Source of the DNA: a virus
Length of the DNA stretch: 30,425 bases
Direction: 5' to 3' (one strand)
IMG/VR virus record: IMGVR_UViG_3300030099_002624
Span: 1-30,425 of that record
Shown piece by piece: positions 9,891-17,665 of the stretch; within the stretch, counting starts at the first letter, position 1, and each line of letters begins with the position of its first letter. The notes beneath the pieces were generated by a model that saw nothing but the letters and a program-made list of their open reading frames with translations, had not been told where the DNA came from and ran no database searches. The translations under genes and the position numbers were made by a program.

Positions 9891-10673
9891 ATGGCAGAAG
9901 AAGTCAAACAAAACACACCAGAAAATACTGCACAACAAGTACTTGCAGAAAATTCTACGGAACAACCACAAGAAGTTGCAGCAACTACGGAAGAACAACC
10001 AGCTGTTACCGAAACTCCAGACGTAACAAGTATTGTAAATAAAACATTACAAGACTTTATGGGTAAGGAACAAGGTAGACTGGCACAAGTGTCAGGACAA
10101 AAAATAGCAGCAGTTGAAAAATCTCTTGATAGTAAATTAGAACAATTGAACCAAAGATTAGAACCTTTGATGCAAATGGCTAATGCACAAGAAAGAGAAA
10201 GACTTCTAAACCTTGACAATGAACAACTAGCAGAGATGGTATTAAAACAAAGGTCACAACCAGCTACGGCACAACCAGAACCTGTACAACAGGAACAACC
10301 AGTAGACCCTAATATAAATGCTTTAGCAACAGCTACACAGGACTTGATAACTCAAAACGGTCTCAATATGAATATTGAAGACTCAAGGTTGTGGGAAGGA
10401 TATACCCAAGGTATGTCTTTATTGCAGTCAATTGATTTAGCAAGAAAAAATATTGAGAAAATGAAAGGCTCACAACCTCAACAGACTCAACAACCTCAAG
10501 CAGCTACACCACCTCCAGCTACTCCTTCAACTCAAGGTGCTCCACAAAAAAGCGTAAAAACAATTAGCAGTTTGTCTGATGCAGCACAATTATTTGCAGA
10601 TGGTAATATAAACTCTACTCAATATAGAGACGCCAAAAAACAAATAAGAAGTTCTGGGTCAGCAACATTATAA
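9891..10673 (+). CDS. Capsid scaffolding protein
   Basis: A 260-residue protein immediately before the major capsid gene, the classical scaffold position. The composition is right: very rich in Gln, Glu, Ala and Thr, with few aromatics and no globular signature. The N-terminus is disordered and acidic, and a central coiled-coil stretch (about 60-125, with KSLDSKLEQLNQRLEPLMQM) could mediate oligomerisation. A P/Q-rich linker (about 190-225) precedes a C-terminal helix-rich tail ending in a basic patch (QYRDAKKQIRSSG), which in scaffold families contacts the coat protein. The start at 9891 has AAGGAC six bases upstream. The 41-base gap before it is one of the few breaks in this operon, so it may have its own expression level. 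Confidence 0.82.
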   Translation: MAEEVKQNTPENTAQQVLAENSTEQPQEVAATTEEQPAVTETPDVTSIVNKTLQDFMGKEQGRLAQVSGQKIAAVEKSLDSKLEQLNQRLEPLMQMANAQERERLLNLDNEQLAEMVLKQRSQPATAQPEPVQQEQPVDPNINALATATQDLITQNGLNMNIEDSRLWEGYTQGMSLLQSIDLARKNIEKMKGSQPQQTQQPQAATPPPATPSTQGAPQKSVKTISSLSDAAQLFADGNINSTQYRDAKKQIRSSGSATL

Positions 10674-10684
10674 GGAAATAAACA

Positions 10685-11578
10685 ATGGCAACAGGATTGA
10701 CACTAACAGGCTCTTCGAGTCTGAGTGATATGTCTAAAATCATTGTCGCTGAATCAATTGATAACGTAGAGCCGTCAGCACCTATGATGGACCTTGTGAG
10801 CAGGTATGATATACCTACAGGAAGCAAGCAAGTCAATGTTCCTATTTGGGGAAGACAGAGTGCAACAGCTCTTACAGAAGGTGTAGATTTATCTGTACCA
10901 CAGCAAGTTACAGCAACAGTTGTAAACTTGACTGCTTCTGAACACGGAATACTATCATTTGTTAGTGACCGATTACGACATGAAAACAACGAAAACGTAC
11001 TATCAGCAGTAGGTACTATGCACGGAAGAGCAGTAGGTAGATTGCTAGATAGCGACTTATTAACACTATTAGATGGCTTTAGTACATCTAAACCAGGTTC
11101 TGGTAGCAATGCAACATTTACTACTATTGCTGGTGCTGTTTCTCTTTTGAGAACAGACAATGCAACTTTTGGACCAGCTCCAAGTAAACCTAATGCAGTT
11201 TTACACCCAGAGCAGATACGAAGGTTGACTCAAGAACTTGCAGGTATACAAGCAGCAGGTGCAGGTGCAGCAGCAGGTGCTACTGTTCCAGAAGGACCAT
11301 CAGCTGAAGTTATTAGTTCTTATTGGAGAGGTAATGACCCTATCTTTGGTGTTCCTATATATGAAGATGGTAATATTACCGTATCTTCAAACAATGCAAA
11401 AGGTGGAGTATTTGCAAAAGAAGCTCTAGCTTTAGCAATGGAAATGGAAATAGCAGCTGAAGAAGAAAGAGACGCATCACTAAGAGGAACAGAAATTGTA
11501 ACTGTTGGTACTTGGGGTGAGTCAGAAGTTGTTGATAACTGGGGAGTAGAAATATTCTCATTAGCAAGTTCAATATAA
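10685..11578 (+). CDS. Major capsid protein (HK97-type fold expected)
   Basis: A 297-residue protein following the scaffold after an 11-base gap, with an AAGGAAATAAACA leader. It contains segments typical of small phage coat proteins: an N-terminal helix with S-D-M-S-K-I-I-V-A-E-S, a P-domain-like long helix region (RLRHENNENVLSAVGTMHGR, residues ~98-117), an A-domain-like stretch with VLHPEQIRRLTQEL, and a C-terminal FGVPIYED...GVFAKEALALAMEM section ending in beta strands. The FGVPIY...AKEALALA pattern is common to HK97-fold coat proteins. It should be the most abundant virion protein, which fits the good ribosome site. I see no sign of a cleaved delta-domain; scaffolding is supplied by the preceding gene. 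Confidence 0.88.
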   Translation: MATGLTLTGSSSLSDMSKIIVAESIDNVEPSAPMMDLVSRYDIPTGSKQVNVPIWGRQSATALTEGVDLSVPQQVTATVVNLTASEHGILSFVSDRLRHENNENVLSAVGTMHGRAVGRLLDSDLLTLLDGFSTSKPGSGSNATFTTIAGAVSLLRTDNATFGPAPSKPNAVLHPEQIRRLTQELAGIQAAGAGAAAGATVPEGPSAEVISSYWRGNDPIFGVPIYEDGNITVSSNNAKGGVFAKEALALAMEMEIAAEEERDASLRGTEIVTVGTWGESEVVDNWGVEIFSLASSI

Positions 11579-11596
11579 GATAAGGAATAGATAGCA

Positions 11597-11959
11597 ATGG
11601 TAACTCAGGATACGTCTCAATGGATGAATAAAAAACAAGGCAAAGTAAAACGTTTTTTAGGAAATTCAATTGCAGAGTTAAACCTTGATACTCCAGCAGA
11701 TGCTGAGAAGGTGACACTTTATGACCAGAGAGATGGTTCAAAGTTAGTCGTTCCGAGATACTCTGCTAATACTTATCTAAAAAAACCTTATTCTGTCTCT
11801 TCGCAAGATAAAGACGGAAGAATTACAAATCATGTCGATTCAACAAAAAACTTATTTGATTGGTCGCCACCAAAAAAGATTGAGAATAGTGTAACCAGGC
11901 CAGGTGAAACTATTTCTAAACCTAAAAAAAGAAAAAGAGGAAAGAGAGGTAAAAGATAA
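11597..11959 (+). CDS. Small basic head-region protein, unknown function
   Basis: A 120-residue protein after the coat gene, with an AAGGAATAGATAGCA leader. The first ~80 residues look globular (mixed polar with AELNLDTPADAEKVTLYDQR). The C-terminus ends in a dense basic tail, KPKKRKRGKRGKR, which could bind packaged DNA or RNA. No family is recognised. Its place just after the coat gene is where head-completion, decoration or connector proteins are often found. The stop overlaps the next start (TAATG), tying it to the zinc-finger protein gene. Confidence 0.7.
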   Translation: MVTQDTSQWMNKKQGKVKRFLGNSIAELNLDTPADAEKVTLYDQRDGSKLVVPRYSANTYLKKPYSVSSQDKDGRITNHVDSTKNLFDWSPPKKIENSVTRPGETISKPKKRKRGKRGKR

Positions 11960-12432
11960 TGGAACAACCAGTTATTACTCCACCTAAACAAATGCAAGAG
12001 TATTGGAAACGTGAAGTGATTGCACGACACGCTGATGATGTCAAAGCATATTTAGATAAGAATAATTTACAGGAACTACCGTTACCTGAATATGTAACAC
12101 CAGACCAAGCGATATTTTATCGTGAGATAGATGGTGTATGGGAATCTCTCAAGTACCCTGCTCAAATACATGGTCTCGTTACTGCCGTACAGAAAAATTG
12201 GCTCATGGCTCGCCCTGTGCTTGAGACGTTAGAAGCCGATAGTACCGAAGCTTCCAGTAAGAGCAATCTTAATGTGGCGACTGATATGTTAGTTGAACAG
12301 TTGAAGAAACGTGATACAAGAGAAACAAATAAAAGTAAATCTTTGAAATGTACTGTAAAAGGTTGCAGGAAAAGATTTGCTACAGAGAGTAACATGAAGA
12401 TTCATATTACTCGGAAACATAAGGAAAAATAA
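11959..12432 (+). CDS. C2H2 zinc-finger protein in the head operon
   Basis: A 157-residue protein with a helical N-terminal two-thirds (EYWKREVIARHADDVKAYL and similar) of no recognised family, and a single perfect C2H2 finger at the very C-terminus. Cys131 and Cys136 are separated by four residues, twelve residues follow to His149, and four more to His154 (C-x4-C-x12-H-x4-H). The finger's internal Phe (KRF) and Met (SNMKIH) sit at the expected hydrophobic core positions. C2H2 fingers usually bind nucleic acid or protein. They are common in eukaryotes and archaeal viruses and infrequent in bacterial tailed phages. Lying between the coat gene and the neck/decoration genes, it may act in head completion or DNA binding in the capsid. 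The finger is seen directly; the role is inferred. Confidence 0.78.
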   Translation: MEQPVITPPKQMQEYWKREVIARHADDVKAYLDKNNLQELPLPEYVTPDQAIFYREIDGVWESLKYPAQIHGLVTAVQKNWLMARPVLETLEADSTEASSKSNLNVATDMLVEQLKKRDTRETNKSKSLKCTVKGCRKRFATESNMKIHITRKHKEK

Positions 12433-12434
12433 TT

Positions 12435-12770
12435 ATGAGTGCAGGAACAAGACAGTATACAACTTCTGCTGATTCAGCAACTCAAGGTGCTGGTGATATA
12501 ACAATCACAGCTGCAACTGATAAAATTCTTACTCTCGACCCAGGTGGAGCAGATAGAACTATCGACCTTGTATTTGTAGATACTGATGAGACTGGTGTAA
12601 CAACATCATTCGCAGAAGTATTTATTGACAACGTAGCTGACGCTGCTGAAGCGTTTACAGTTAGAGATGGTAACAACTCCGACTCTGCCCTTTGTGTAAT
12701 TGAGCAAAACAAAATGGCTCATTTTCAATGGACAGGTGCGAAGTGGGTAACCACTACAGGTGAAACTTAA
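12435..12770 (+). CDS. Small beta-rich virion protein (decoration candidate)
   Basis: A 111-residue protein with alternating hydrophobic/polar strands (TITAATDKILTLDPGGADRTIDLVF), a high Thr/Asp/Ala content and no charged tail. It starts two bases after the previous stop, with AAGGAAAAATAATT upstream. The composition and size suit a capsid decoration or head-stabilising protein of beta-sandwich type, but I do not recognise a family. It is followed by a strong hairpin at 12778-12810 and then by another small beta-rich gene. Confidence 0.68.
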   Translation: MSAGTRQYTTSADSATQGAGDITITAATDKILTLDPGGADRTIDLVFVDTDETGVTTSFAEVFIDNVADAAEAFTVRDGNNSDSALCVIEQNKMAHFQWTGAKWVTTTGET

Positions 12771-12777
12771 AAACAAT

Positions 12778-12810
12778 TAATAGTGGGGAGATTAATTTCT
12801 CCCCCTATTA
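12778..12810 (+). promoter_or_regulatory. Intergenic hairpin between two small virion genes
   Basis: TAATAG at 12778-12783 pairs with CTATTA at 12805-12810, and GGGGAGA at 12785-12791 pairs with TCTCCCC at 12798-12804. One T is bulged at 12784, and the loop is TTAATT. The result is a 13-bp G/C-cored hairpin in a window where GC runs are scarce. No U-tract follows, so it is not a classical terminator. It could be an mRNA 3'-end stabiliser, a processing site or a partial attenuator that sets different levels of the flanking genes. Confidence 0.65.
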
Positions 12811-12825
12811 GACAAGGAATATATA

Positions 12826-13131
12826 ATGGCAAGATTAGGATATGAAAAATTAGCTGTGGCTGCTTCAGCAGTTAGCTTGGCTAGTGTTCCATCAGAAGCT
12901 ACGGTTGCTCACATACAATGTGACACAGCAGCTGTTAGGTTTAGATATGATGGTACTGCTCCAACATCATCAGAAGGCACAACGATTGCAGCAGATGGTA
13001 GTATTACTTTGATAGGTAGTGATGTTTTAGCACAGGTGAAGTTTATAAGAACAACTTCTACAAGTGCTTCACTAAAAGTGGCTTATGGCACACACACATC
13101 TGGAATAGCAGGCTTTCAGGATGCAATCTAA
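12826..13131 (+). CDS. Small beta-rich virion protein
   Basis: A 101-residue protein rich in Ala, Ser, Thr and Val. Strand-like segments (ATVAHIQCDTAAVRFRYDG, SITLIGSDVLAQVKFIRTT) resemble small phage head or tail decoration proteins in which a value array is wrapped as a beta sandwich. The start has AAGGAATATATA upstream, directly after the hairpin. The stop overlaps the next ATG (TAATGG). No family is recognised. It shares the strand pattern FRYDGTAPTSSEG...GSI with the 98-residue protein two genes downstream, so the two may be distant paralogs. Confidence 0.68.
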   Translation: MARLGYEKLAVAASAVSLASVPSEATVAHIQCDTAAVRFRYDGTAPTSSEGTTIAADGSITLIGSDVLAQVKFIRTTSTSASLKVAYGTHTSGIAGFQDAI

Positions 13132-13559
13132 TGGCTCACGATAAAAATAGATTTATAGAAAAACCTGACGAAACTGTAGTTGAAGTAGATGTACCAGATA
13201 AAGATTTAAAAGTTCTTATACCTGATAACAGATACGCATACGGTGATACTGAGTCTGTAGCACAAATGGCTCAAGACGTGGTTGGAAAACATTCTAATAA
13301 TAGTGACAAAGCTGCTAAAGTAGCATACGAACAAGCAAGACAGCAATTAGAAACAACTGACTGGAAAGAACTAAAAAGAAAAAGAGCAATGGAAAGAGTA
13401 AGAGCTAAGAAACCTGCTTTTACTTTACTTGCTCATGAAGATGATTTTGGTTTTGTAAAAGGTTATACTGTTTTAACAAAGCTTACTCATCCAAGTGGAT
13501 TGGTAGAGCATAAAGAAAAATATTTTTCTGTAGACGAATTAAGCGATATGGGAGTGTAA
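13131..13559 (+). CDS. Unknown 142-residue head/neck-region protein
   Basis: A protein of mixed composition. It has an acidic N-terminal part (TVVEVDVPDKDLKVLIPDN), a charged helical middle (YEQARQQLETTDWKELKRKR), and a C-terminal beta segment. It is coupled to the previous gene by a TAATG overlap and followed after one base by the next gene. No known domain or motif is seen. The position among head-decoration and connector genes suggests a structural or assembly role, but I cannot say which. Confidence 0.68.
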   Translation: MAHDKNRFIEKPDETVVEVDVPDKDLKVLIPDNRYAYGDTESVAQMAQDVVGKHSNNSDKAAKVAYEQARQQLETTDWKELKRKRAMERVRAKKPAFTLLAHEDDFGFVKGYTVLTKLTHPSGLVEHKEKYFSVDELSDMGV

Positions 13560-13560
13560 C

Positions 13561-13857
13561 ATGGCATCCTTTACAGCAGGCACTAAAACAATTAGTTCAG
13601 CTGGTACAAGAGTGCAAGTTACTACTACTCCAACACCAGTAAGACGTGTTAGATTTCAAGCACCACCAGGCAATACTGGTATAACTTATGTTGGTGGCTC
13701 AGATGTTTCATCATCTGTAGCTGCAATAGAGTTTTCAGCAGCAGGGGGAACAGAAACTATAGATTTTACAGAGGGTAGGCCAGGAGACTTGTCAGAATTT
13801 TATTGCGATTCTGCATCAGATGGGGATAAAATACATTACATTGGAGTGTTAGTATAA
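13561..13857 (+). CDS. Small beta-rich virion protein (possible decoration protein)
   Basis: A 98-residue Ser/Thr/Gly/Val-rich protein of predicted all-beta character (TRVQVTTTPTPVRRVRFQA, GGTETIDFTEGRPGDLSEF). It resembles short phage proteins that coat the head or the neck. It begins one base after the previous stop and ends in a TAATG overlap with the head-tail protein gene. No family is recognised. Confidence 0.67.
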   Translation: MASFTAGTKTISSAGTRVQVTTTPTPVRRVRFQAPPGNTGITYVGGSDVSSSVAAIEFSAAGGTETIDFTEGRPGDLSEFYCDSASDGDKIHYIGVLV

Positions 13858-15176
13858 TGCCAACAACAATTTCATCAACAACATCATTAGCAACTATGCT
13901 ACCAGAATATGCTAGACGTATTGGTGCATATGTTGGTTCGTTTACAACTACAACTGCTATAGCTGCAAATACATCTGTAGTATGCACAACCCTAGGAGAT
14001 AGAGGTTGGGATGTAGATGACATACTAAATGATTTTTATATAAAGATAACATCACAAAATAATAGTGGTGCTATTCGTAGAATATCTGATTACACAGGTA
14101 GTAGTGGAACTATAACTGTATCTGGTTCTAGTCTTAGTTCAGATAGTAGCACACAGGCTACCTTTGAAATATATAGATATGACCCTCAAAGACTAACTGA
14201 TACGTTGCAAGATGCAGCACAAGAAATATTCCCTAGAGTATATGTTCCTGTATATAACAATACAAATACTGCAAAGACATTTCAATATAACTTTACTAGA
14301 CCTACTTCTATTCCAAGAGGATATGTTAGACAAATTTGGATAGAAAAAAGATTAGATGCTAAAACAAGTACAGATAATATTCTTAGTGACCAGAACTGTG
14401 ACATGGAAGAATCTTCCTCTAGTATTACTGACTGGACTACAAGTAATATTACTGCTGCTGTAGAAGCAGATACTACTGACCCAGACAATGCAATGGTATG
14501 GGGAGAATCTCAATCTGCAAAACTAACTGTATCTGCATCTTCTGTAGGTCAGTTCTATTTATCAGTAACTAACCCTACTAATTACGAAGGTGAAGAACTA
14601 AACTTTGCTATATGGGTATACTCTAAAACTGCAAGTCGTGTATCTGCATTTTTACAAACAGACTCCGATACTGTAGTTACTGGAGATTCACACACAGGAA
14701 ACGGTTGGGAAAGAATAACAGTTACTACAGTTGCTAACAATGTTTCTAGTTCTATCAAGGCAGGTATACAAATAAGTTCTGGTGATGCTTTTACTTGTTA
14801 TGCAGATGAAGCAATAGCTACTTCTGGTAGAGAAGAAATGCCTAGAGCAGGTAGGATTGCAGTTAGAAACTGGAGAGAAGAAGACACACAAATTAGAATT
14901 ACAGAAGCAATACCTGAAGACCATAACCTAATGATTGTTGGTATGGGTATGTTAGACTTTGGGAACTTATCTTCTTCAGCACAAGAAATAAATGAAAGCA
15001 GTAGAAGGTTATTGTATAATCTAGCTGCTAGTATTTTATTTCAAGGTGAAATAGATACAGTTGATTCTACAGAACAACAACAAGCATTAAATAGATTTAA
15101 TCATTTTAAAAATAGAACAAATGAAATGCTAGGTGGTATGACACCTATGGCAATGATAAGGAACACAGCTTCGTAA
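13857..15176 (+). CDS. Head-tail adaptor / tail tubular protein A-like, with an inserted jelly-roll-like module
   Basis: A 439-residue protein that appears to be an adaptor into which a carbohydrate-binding-type beta module has been inserted. Residues 1-175 and the last ~110 form the helical frame. The helix DPQRLTDTLQDAAQEIFPRVY and the terminal QEINESSRRLLYNLAAS...ALNRFNHFKNRTNEML resemble gp11/adaptor-like proteins that join portal and tail nozzle. Residues about 177-323 (ILSDQNCDMEESSSSITDW and on to GWERITVTTVAN...FTCYADEA) have the layout of CBM_4_9-like modules: an N-x-D/F-E-x-x-x-W start, a W-x-R-I middle strand and a V-D/A-E end. The next gene has a related module. The gene overlaps both neighbours by TAATG. 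The family assignment is by pattern, not by search. Confidence 0.66.
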   Translation: MPTTISSTTSLATMLPEYARRIGAYVGSFTTTTAIAANTSVVCTTLGDRGWDVDDILNDFYIKITSQNNSGAIRRISDYTGSSGTITVSGSSLSSDSSTQATFEIYRYDPQRLTDTLQDAAQEIFPRVYVPVYNNTNTAKTFQYNFTRPTSIPRGYVRQIWIEKRLDAKTSTDNILSDQNCDMEESSSSITDWTTSNITAAVEADTTDPDNAMVWGESQSAKLTVSASSVGQFYLSVTNPTNYEGEELNFAIWVYSKTASRVSAFLQTDSDTVVTGDSHTGNGWERITVTTVANNVSSSIKAGIQISSGDAFTCYADEAIATSGREEMPRAGRIAVRNWREEDTQIRITEAIPEDHNLMIVGMGMLDFGNLSSSAQEINESSRRLLYNLAASILFQGEIDTVDSTEQQQALNRFNHFKNRTNEMLGGMTPMAMIRNTAS

Positions 15177-17665
15177 TGCCACAACATACAGATGTAAAAC
15201 TACAAAACACAGACGGCAGTTCAAATCCTGTAGAACTAACATTATGGAAGGATAGTCCTAACTTAACAAACGGCTATTCTCTTAGCTCTAAGCCTTTCTT
15301 ACCCCCTAGACAACCGACAGATGATGCGAACTACCAACAGGTTGACCCTAACGCTTCTATGACGTATGACCTTACTTCTTTTCACAGAGGATTTGGTCAA
15401 GGTGAGGATAGAAGTTTTGGTAAGGATGCTAAATATGGTTATTCAGATGGTGTCTTAGCAAACTTTGAAGGTGAGATAACTTTAGGTTATGCACAAGAAG
15501 AAGTAGATATGATTATTAGAAATGGTAGATTTGAAGATACTGAAATCAACCAATGGACTGCAACTAACGTAACACCAGAAAGAGATACTACTGACCCTAG
15601 GTCAGGAGATGCTTCTTTAAAAGTAACTGTTGGTTCTAACAATGGCACTTTAGTCCAGTCATTTGTTGCTAAGTCAGCAGCAGCTTTGAATGGGCAGAAC
15701 TATCAAGTCTTAGCATATGTAAAGAGAGTATCTGGTAGTGGTAGTTGTACACTTACTACAACAAATGGTTCTGGTACTGATAACTCATCTACTAGTACAT
15801 CTTATTCTCTAATAGAAATACAAGGTACGGCAGCTACTGCTGGTACTTCAATAACACTTACGTTTAGTACAGCATCAGATGTTTGGCAAGTAGATGATAT
15901 ATGTGTAATCCCAGCAGGTGGTGTATCTTTTCCTGTACCTCCAGTCAACTTTGAAGGATATAACTACATGATATGTGGTCAAACATTATTATTCTGGAAT
16001 GAAAGTAGAAAGGCATTTGATGTAGGTTATTACTTTGATAGAGTAATGTCTACTATAGAAGTATTTGATGGCAAGATGTTAGTTGGTAGTGACAACATAG
16101 ATGGTAGTAGTAACTATAAATATTTTTATATAACAGTTGGTGGTAATCCAGCAAGTACAACTATTACTGTAAATGCAGTAACAAGTTCAAGTGCATCTGT
16201 AGCAAGAGCACAGTTTTTTGTAAAGGCTAGGAATGCCAACGGAGATTATGCAATAGCAAAAGTATATTCTAATAAGGTTTCGTTTTTGGTAGACCCAGCT
16301 ACAGCTTCACCTGTATGGGGTGGAGAGTTAGAAGTAGGTAAAGCAGATAGAAATATTACAAATGCTTTTGCTGCTAACGATACATTAGTAATTGGTAAAG
16401 AAGATGGCTTGTTTGTATATGATAGAAATGTAAACCAATTTAGAGATGTATCTCCTGAAGCAAATTTATTTTCAGGAGCAAATAATTTTAACAAAGCAAT
16501 TGCAAGAGCAGGTAGAATATTTGCAACATCTGGAGATAGAGCATTCTGGTCTATACCTTTCTTAGTTCAAGATAATCAATGGGAAGATATATCCTATTTG
16601 CTTAGAGCAACCAGCTTTATTGGTTTTGGTGGTAGAGTTACATCAATAGCACAAGATGTAAATAATATATTTGTTACTGTATCTGATGATTTAAAACCAC
16701 AAACACAGTTATATCCATACGCATTTCCTTTTGATTTTAGTACTGGGGGAATTTCCCAGAAAATATATTTAGCAACAATTAGAAATCAAAGAGATAGTAA
16801 AGGTAGTGGTTCTGAAACAGTAGCACATACTATTTCTTCATTAGATATGACTGAGTGTAATCAACTTGCAAGATACAAAGATAATGTTAGTACATCATCT
16901 AGTATTTCTAATTTGTTTGCTTTTGGAATATTTACAAATCCAGATACAGGTGCAACAAATAAAGATGAACCTAGAATAACTAGGTTGGTTATGCCTGTAG
17001 AAAACGAGCATCCCAGTTTAGTTGGTAGTAGGCAGATAAGAACATCTGGTGAGTTTTATACATCTTTTATGGACTTTAATTTTCCAGACCAAGAAAAATC
17101 ATTAGCAAAAATTGCTTTCTTAACTAACAATGTAGACGCAGATAGTACAGTAAAATTATCTTATAAGACTGATGATTCTACTTATGATGATGACCAAGGA
17201 TGGACTGACATAGGTACACTTACGTCTTCTGGTCATCAAGTATTAACACCATCTCTTACAAGTCCTGTGTCTTTTAAACGTATTAGGTTTAAACTTACAT
17301 TGACTACAGGTTTGAGAACAGATATAGGTCCAAGAATATTGAGTATGGTTGTTCATTCTATATTCAACCCTGTTGATTATTTAACATGGAATTTACAATC
17401 AAAGTTGTTAGATGCTAGACTAACAAGTAGAAGATTACGTCAAGCTAGTGATAGCCAAGTGTTGTCTACTACACTAAGTAATTTAGATACCTTGCGACAG
17501 CAAGCATTTATTTTATATACTGATATTGATGGTACTCAATATAGAGCTAGAATATCTAATAGGACTTTGATACCTATAGATAGAGACCGTAGATTTATTA
17601 GTGGAGCTGCAACAGAAAGGTCTTATTTACTATCACTAACATTGAATGAGGTGAAAACAAGCTAA
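15176..17665 (+). CDS. Tail nozzle/tubular protein B-like, with a carbohydrate-binding-like module
   Basis: An 829-residue beta-rich protein. Residues about 112-250 form a CBM_4_9-like module, starting IIRNGRFEDTEINQWTATN and ending in VWQVDDICVIP, as these modules usually do. The rest (from about 255) has repeated short strands with W/F/Y-rich turns (YMICGQTLLFWNESRKAFD, VIGKEDGLFVYDRN, FATSGDRAFWSIPFL), suggesting a beta-propeller like that of T7-type nozzle proteins. The C-terminal ~100 residues are basic and helical (KLLDARLTSRRLRQAS) followed by strands. The function inferred is the tail tip or nozzle that contacts the receptor and closes the DNA channel. It is coupled by TAATG to both neighbours. 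Confidence 0.66.
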   Translation: MPQHTDVKLQNTDGSSNPVELTLWKDSPNLTNGYSLSSKPFLPPRQPTDDANYQQVDPNASMTYDLTSFHRGFGQGEDRSFGKDAKYGYSDGVLANFEGEITLGYAQEEVDMIIRNGRFEDTEINQWTATNVTPERDTTDPRSGDASLKVTVGSNNGTLVQSFVAKSAAALNGQNYQVLAYVKRVSGSGSCTLTTTNGSGTDNSSTSTSYSLIEIQGTAATAGTSITLTFSTASDVWQVDDICVIPAGGVSFPVPPVNFEGYNYMICGQTLLFWNESRKAFDVGYYFDRVMSTIEVFDGKMLVGSDNIDGSSNYKYFYITVGGNPASTTITVNAVTSSSASVARAQFFVKARNANGDYAIAKVYSNKVSFLVDPATASPVWGGELEVGKADRNITNAFAANDTLVIGKEDGLFVYDRNVNQFRDVSPEANLFSGANNFNKAIARAGRIFATSGDRAFWSIPFLVQDNQWEDISYLLRATSFIGFGGRVTSIAQDVNNIFVTVSDDLKPQTQLYPYAFPFDFSTGGISQKIYLATIRNQRDSKGSGSETVAHTISSLDMTECNQLARYKDNVSTSSSISNLFAFGIFTNPDTGATNKDEPRITRLVMPVENEHPSLVGSRQIRTSGEFYTSFMDFNFPDQEKSLAKIAFLTNNVDADSTVKLSYKTDDSTYDDDQGWTDIGTLTSSGHQVLTPSLTSPVSFKRIRFKLTLTTGLRTDIGPRILSMVVHSIFNPVDYLTWNLQSKLLDARLTSRRLRQASDSQVLSTTLSNLDTLRQQAFILYTDIDGTQYRARISNRTLIPIDRDRRFISGAATERSYLLSLTLNEVKTS

